A DNA stretch of 64,000 nucleotides from contig NZ_CP063231.1 in NCBI RefSeq assembly GCF_023612255.1, positions 1,036,001 through 1,100,000 on the forward strand, written 5' to 3'. Position numbers and translations under genes: made by a program. This DNA comes from Luteibacter flocculans. GTDB lineage: Bacteria > Pseudomonadota > Gammaproteobacteria > Xanthomonadales > Rhodanobacteraceae. How positions within the stretch are numbered: the first letter of the stretch is position 1; each line of letters starts with the position of its first letter. Below, piece after piece: positions 62,905 to 64,000 of the stretch. Under the pieces are notes generated by a model that made no database searches, was not told the DNA's origin, and saw only the letters and a list, made by a program, of their open reading frames with translations.

Positions 62905-64000
62905 TTTTCGCTACCGTCGATCTGGCCGCGATCGAGCGCCTGACGAAACGTCTGGATCGCTAGGGTGAGGCGACGATCCGCCCCGCCTTCGGCACGCGAG
63001 AGTGATGCCAGGACTTCACGGCATCCCGCGATGTCACCAAGCGAAGCGTCCAGCTGAAAGAGCAGGACGCCGATGCCGTTGTTGCGATCACTATCCAGCC
63101 AAGCTTGCTTCACGACGTCGCGAGCTTCAGCGATGCGGCCGGCCTCCGCCATCATACGACCGGTGTTGTAGCGGGTCCGCCAGACGGGTTGATCGCGCGT
63201 TGCCTGGCCGCTTCCGTTCAACCAGGTCAGACTGACCATTGCCAGCCGCGCGGAATCCACGGACTTGCATCCCTCGGACACCTTTTGCGCCAGCAGCTCC
63301 CAACCGACCATGGCGTATGTCGTGATGCGTCCCTTGGCCCGTTGTTCGAATTCGTCATACAGCGCCTCGGGTGCCGGCTGGGTGTCGACGGCGCAATAGG
63401 CGACGAACCGCCATATGGTCGATGTGATGTGTTCGGACGCAGGTTCGGATTTTTCGCCTTGATTGATGTACGAGAGTGCGCCCTCAAGGTCTCCGGCAGC
63501 CAGGGCCTCTCCGGTGAAATTTGACAGCAATCGCGGCGAGTCAGCGTTGTAGCTGTACTGAACGGCATAAAAGGTCCGTGCGTCCTTCCATCCTTCGGCT
63601 TGGCTCCAGGTTCCAAGGCCATAGATCGCCACGCACGCTATGGCACATGCGATCAAGGCATGGCGTACGCGGGGCTTCTCCGTACGTGACGCCAGGAAGT
63701 GGTGGAGAAGGCCAACAAGACCGATGAGCGCAAACAGGGCGGCCCCGTAGTTGCGATGGTCGAAGTAGAGTTCGAGGCCAATCGGGCCCGCTTCCAGCGC
63801 ATGCGTTACCAGATAACCTGCTACGCCTAAGGCAAGGAGTGGGACACGACGACGCCAGACGACTGCGACCGCAATGGTGAGAATCCATGCTCCCAGGCTG
63901 AGGAGCGTCGTTCCTGGGCTGGTAAGCGATGTGGAGACCGGGTAGTTGTCGTGAAAAAGGCCCATGCGTGGGCCTACTGGTAAAAAGGTGGTTTGCAGGT
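62901..64000 (-). CDS. Paralogue of the preceding TMTC-like protein, 5' end beyond the window
   Basis: The reading frame is open to the right edge, so at least 366 codons are seen and the N-terminal helices and DD motif lie outside. An ATG at 63965 is internal: upstream codons read LQTTFLPVGPR and align with the sibling protein ([17 protein letters not shown]). Visible parts are LGVAGYLVTHALEAGPIGLE, LYFDHRNYGAALFAL and TPR-like repeats (LLSNFTGEALAAGDLEGALSYIN). The pair is probably a tandem duplication. Function as for the sibling is unknown. Confidence 0.75.
   Translation of the reverse strand, partial: LQTTFLPVGPRMGLFHDNYPVSTSLTSPGTTLLSLGAWILTIAVAVVWRRRVPLLALGVAGYLVTHALEAGPIGLELYFDHRNYGAALFALIGLVGLLHHFLASRTEKPRVRHALIACAIACVAIYGLGTWSQAEGWKDARTFYAVQYSYNADSPRLLSNFTGEALAAGDLEGALSYINQGEKSEPASEHITSTIWRFVAYCAVDTQPAPEALYDEFEQRAKGRITTYAMVGWELLAQKVSEGCKSVDSARLAMVSLTWLNGSGQATRDQPVWRTRYNTGRMMAEAGRIAEARDVVKQAWLDSDRNNGIGVLLFQLDASLGDIAGCREVLASLSRAEGGADRRLTLAIQTFRQALDRGQIDGSEK

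Noticed and set aside
62901-63965. Complete 354-residue protein starting at ATG 63965
   Set aside because: The frame stays open to the window edge and the upstream codons align with the sibling protein, so the true start lies outside.

Overview
The window is high-GC bacterial DNA (roughly 65%) that is densely packed with genes. Gene content points to a gammaproteobacterium of the Xanthomonadales, most likely Rhodanobacteraceae (Luteibacter/Dyella-like). The pointers are a DUF3106/DUF3619/sigma operon, a pilB-pilC-pilD-coaE block, a DUF2007 'pathogenicity-like' protein, an extended YihY protein and a bpt-type aminoacyl-transferase. This assignment is inference from gene families only; no rRNA or tRNA gene was seen. 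I found no insertion sequence, CRISPR array, prophage or replication origin.

Layout. 1-5.1 kb (minus): the 5' end of dnaE, a Nudix hydrolase, a 5'-3' exonuclease coupled to a nitroreductase, and a sigma factor / DUF3619 / DUF3106 operon whose sigma gene carries an in-frame amber codon. 5.3-10.2 kb: sufT, a DUF4279 protein and two secreted proteases (M4 and S8). 10.2-17.1 kb: a one-domain asparaginase, an AidB-like acyl-CoA dehydrogenase, wrbA, yihY, a thioredoxin-like protein, acylphosphatase, and the copper-delivery pair Sco1/PCu(A)C. 17.1-17.5 kb: a tandem array of 131-bp units. 17.5-20.2 kb: a transglutaminase / SPFH / Arc-type trio with a striking operator-like site. 20.3-30.1 kb: purT, a repeat-built TPR membrane protein, PBP1b, hemE, aroB-aroK. 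30.2-34.5 kb: a small-molecule block with pdxH, yjbQ and a BtuF-like protein. 34.5-37.8 kb: bpt and a bacteriophytochrome sensor with its heme oxygenase but no output domain. 37.8-42.2 kb: an NPP-type lipoprotein, urocanase and msrA. 42.4-44.9 kb: a coupled HD-GYP/EAL pair for cyclic di-GMP turnover. 44.9-49.6 kb: coaE and type IV pilus genes pilD, pilC, pilB. 49.8-64.0 kb: a surface-polysaccharide locus (MBOAT and SGNH-like acylation genes, five glycosyltransferases, a Wzx-type flippase, GDP-fucose synthesis and two TMTC-like membrane proteins, the last running off the window).

Genes are often translationally coupled: ATGA, GTGA and TTGA stop/start overlaps occur throughout. Convergent pairs are commonly separated by short GC-rich hairpins. 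The most unusual items are the 85-bp palindromic repeat family (three loci, one of them a tandem array), the amber-split sigma gene, the phytochrome lacking an output domain, the operator-like repeat in front of the SPFH gene, the CCTAGGGA palindrome upstream of the M4 protease, and the two paralogous membrane/TPR genes at the right end. None of these is proven to be a new system; each is stated with what would refute it.
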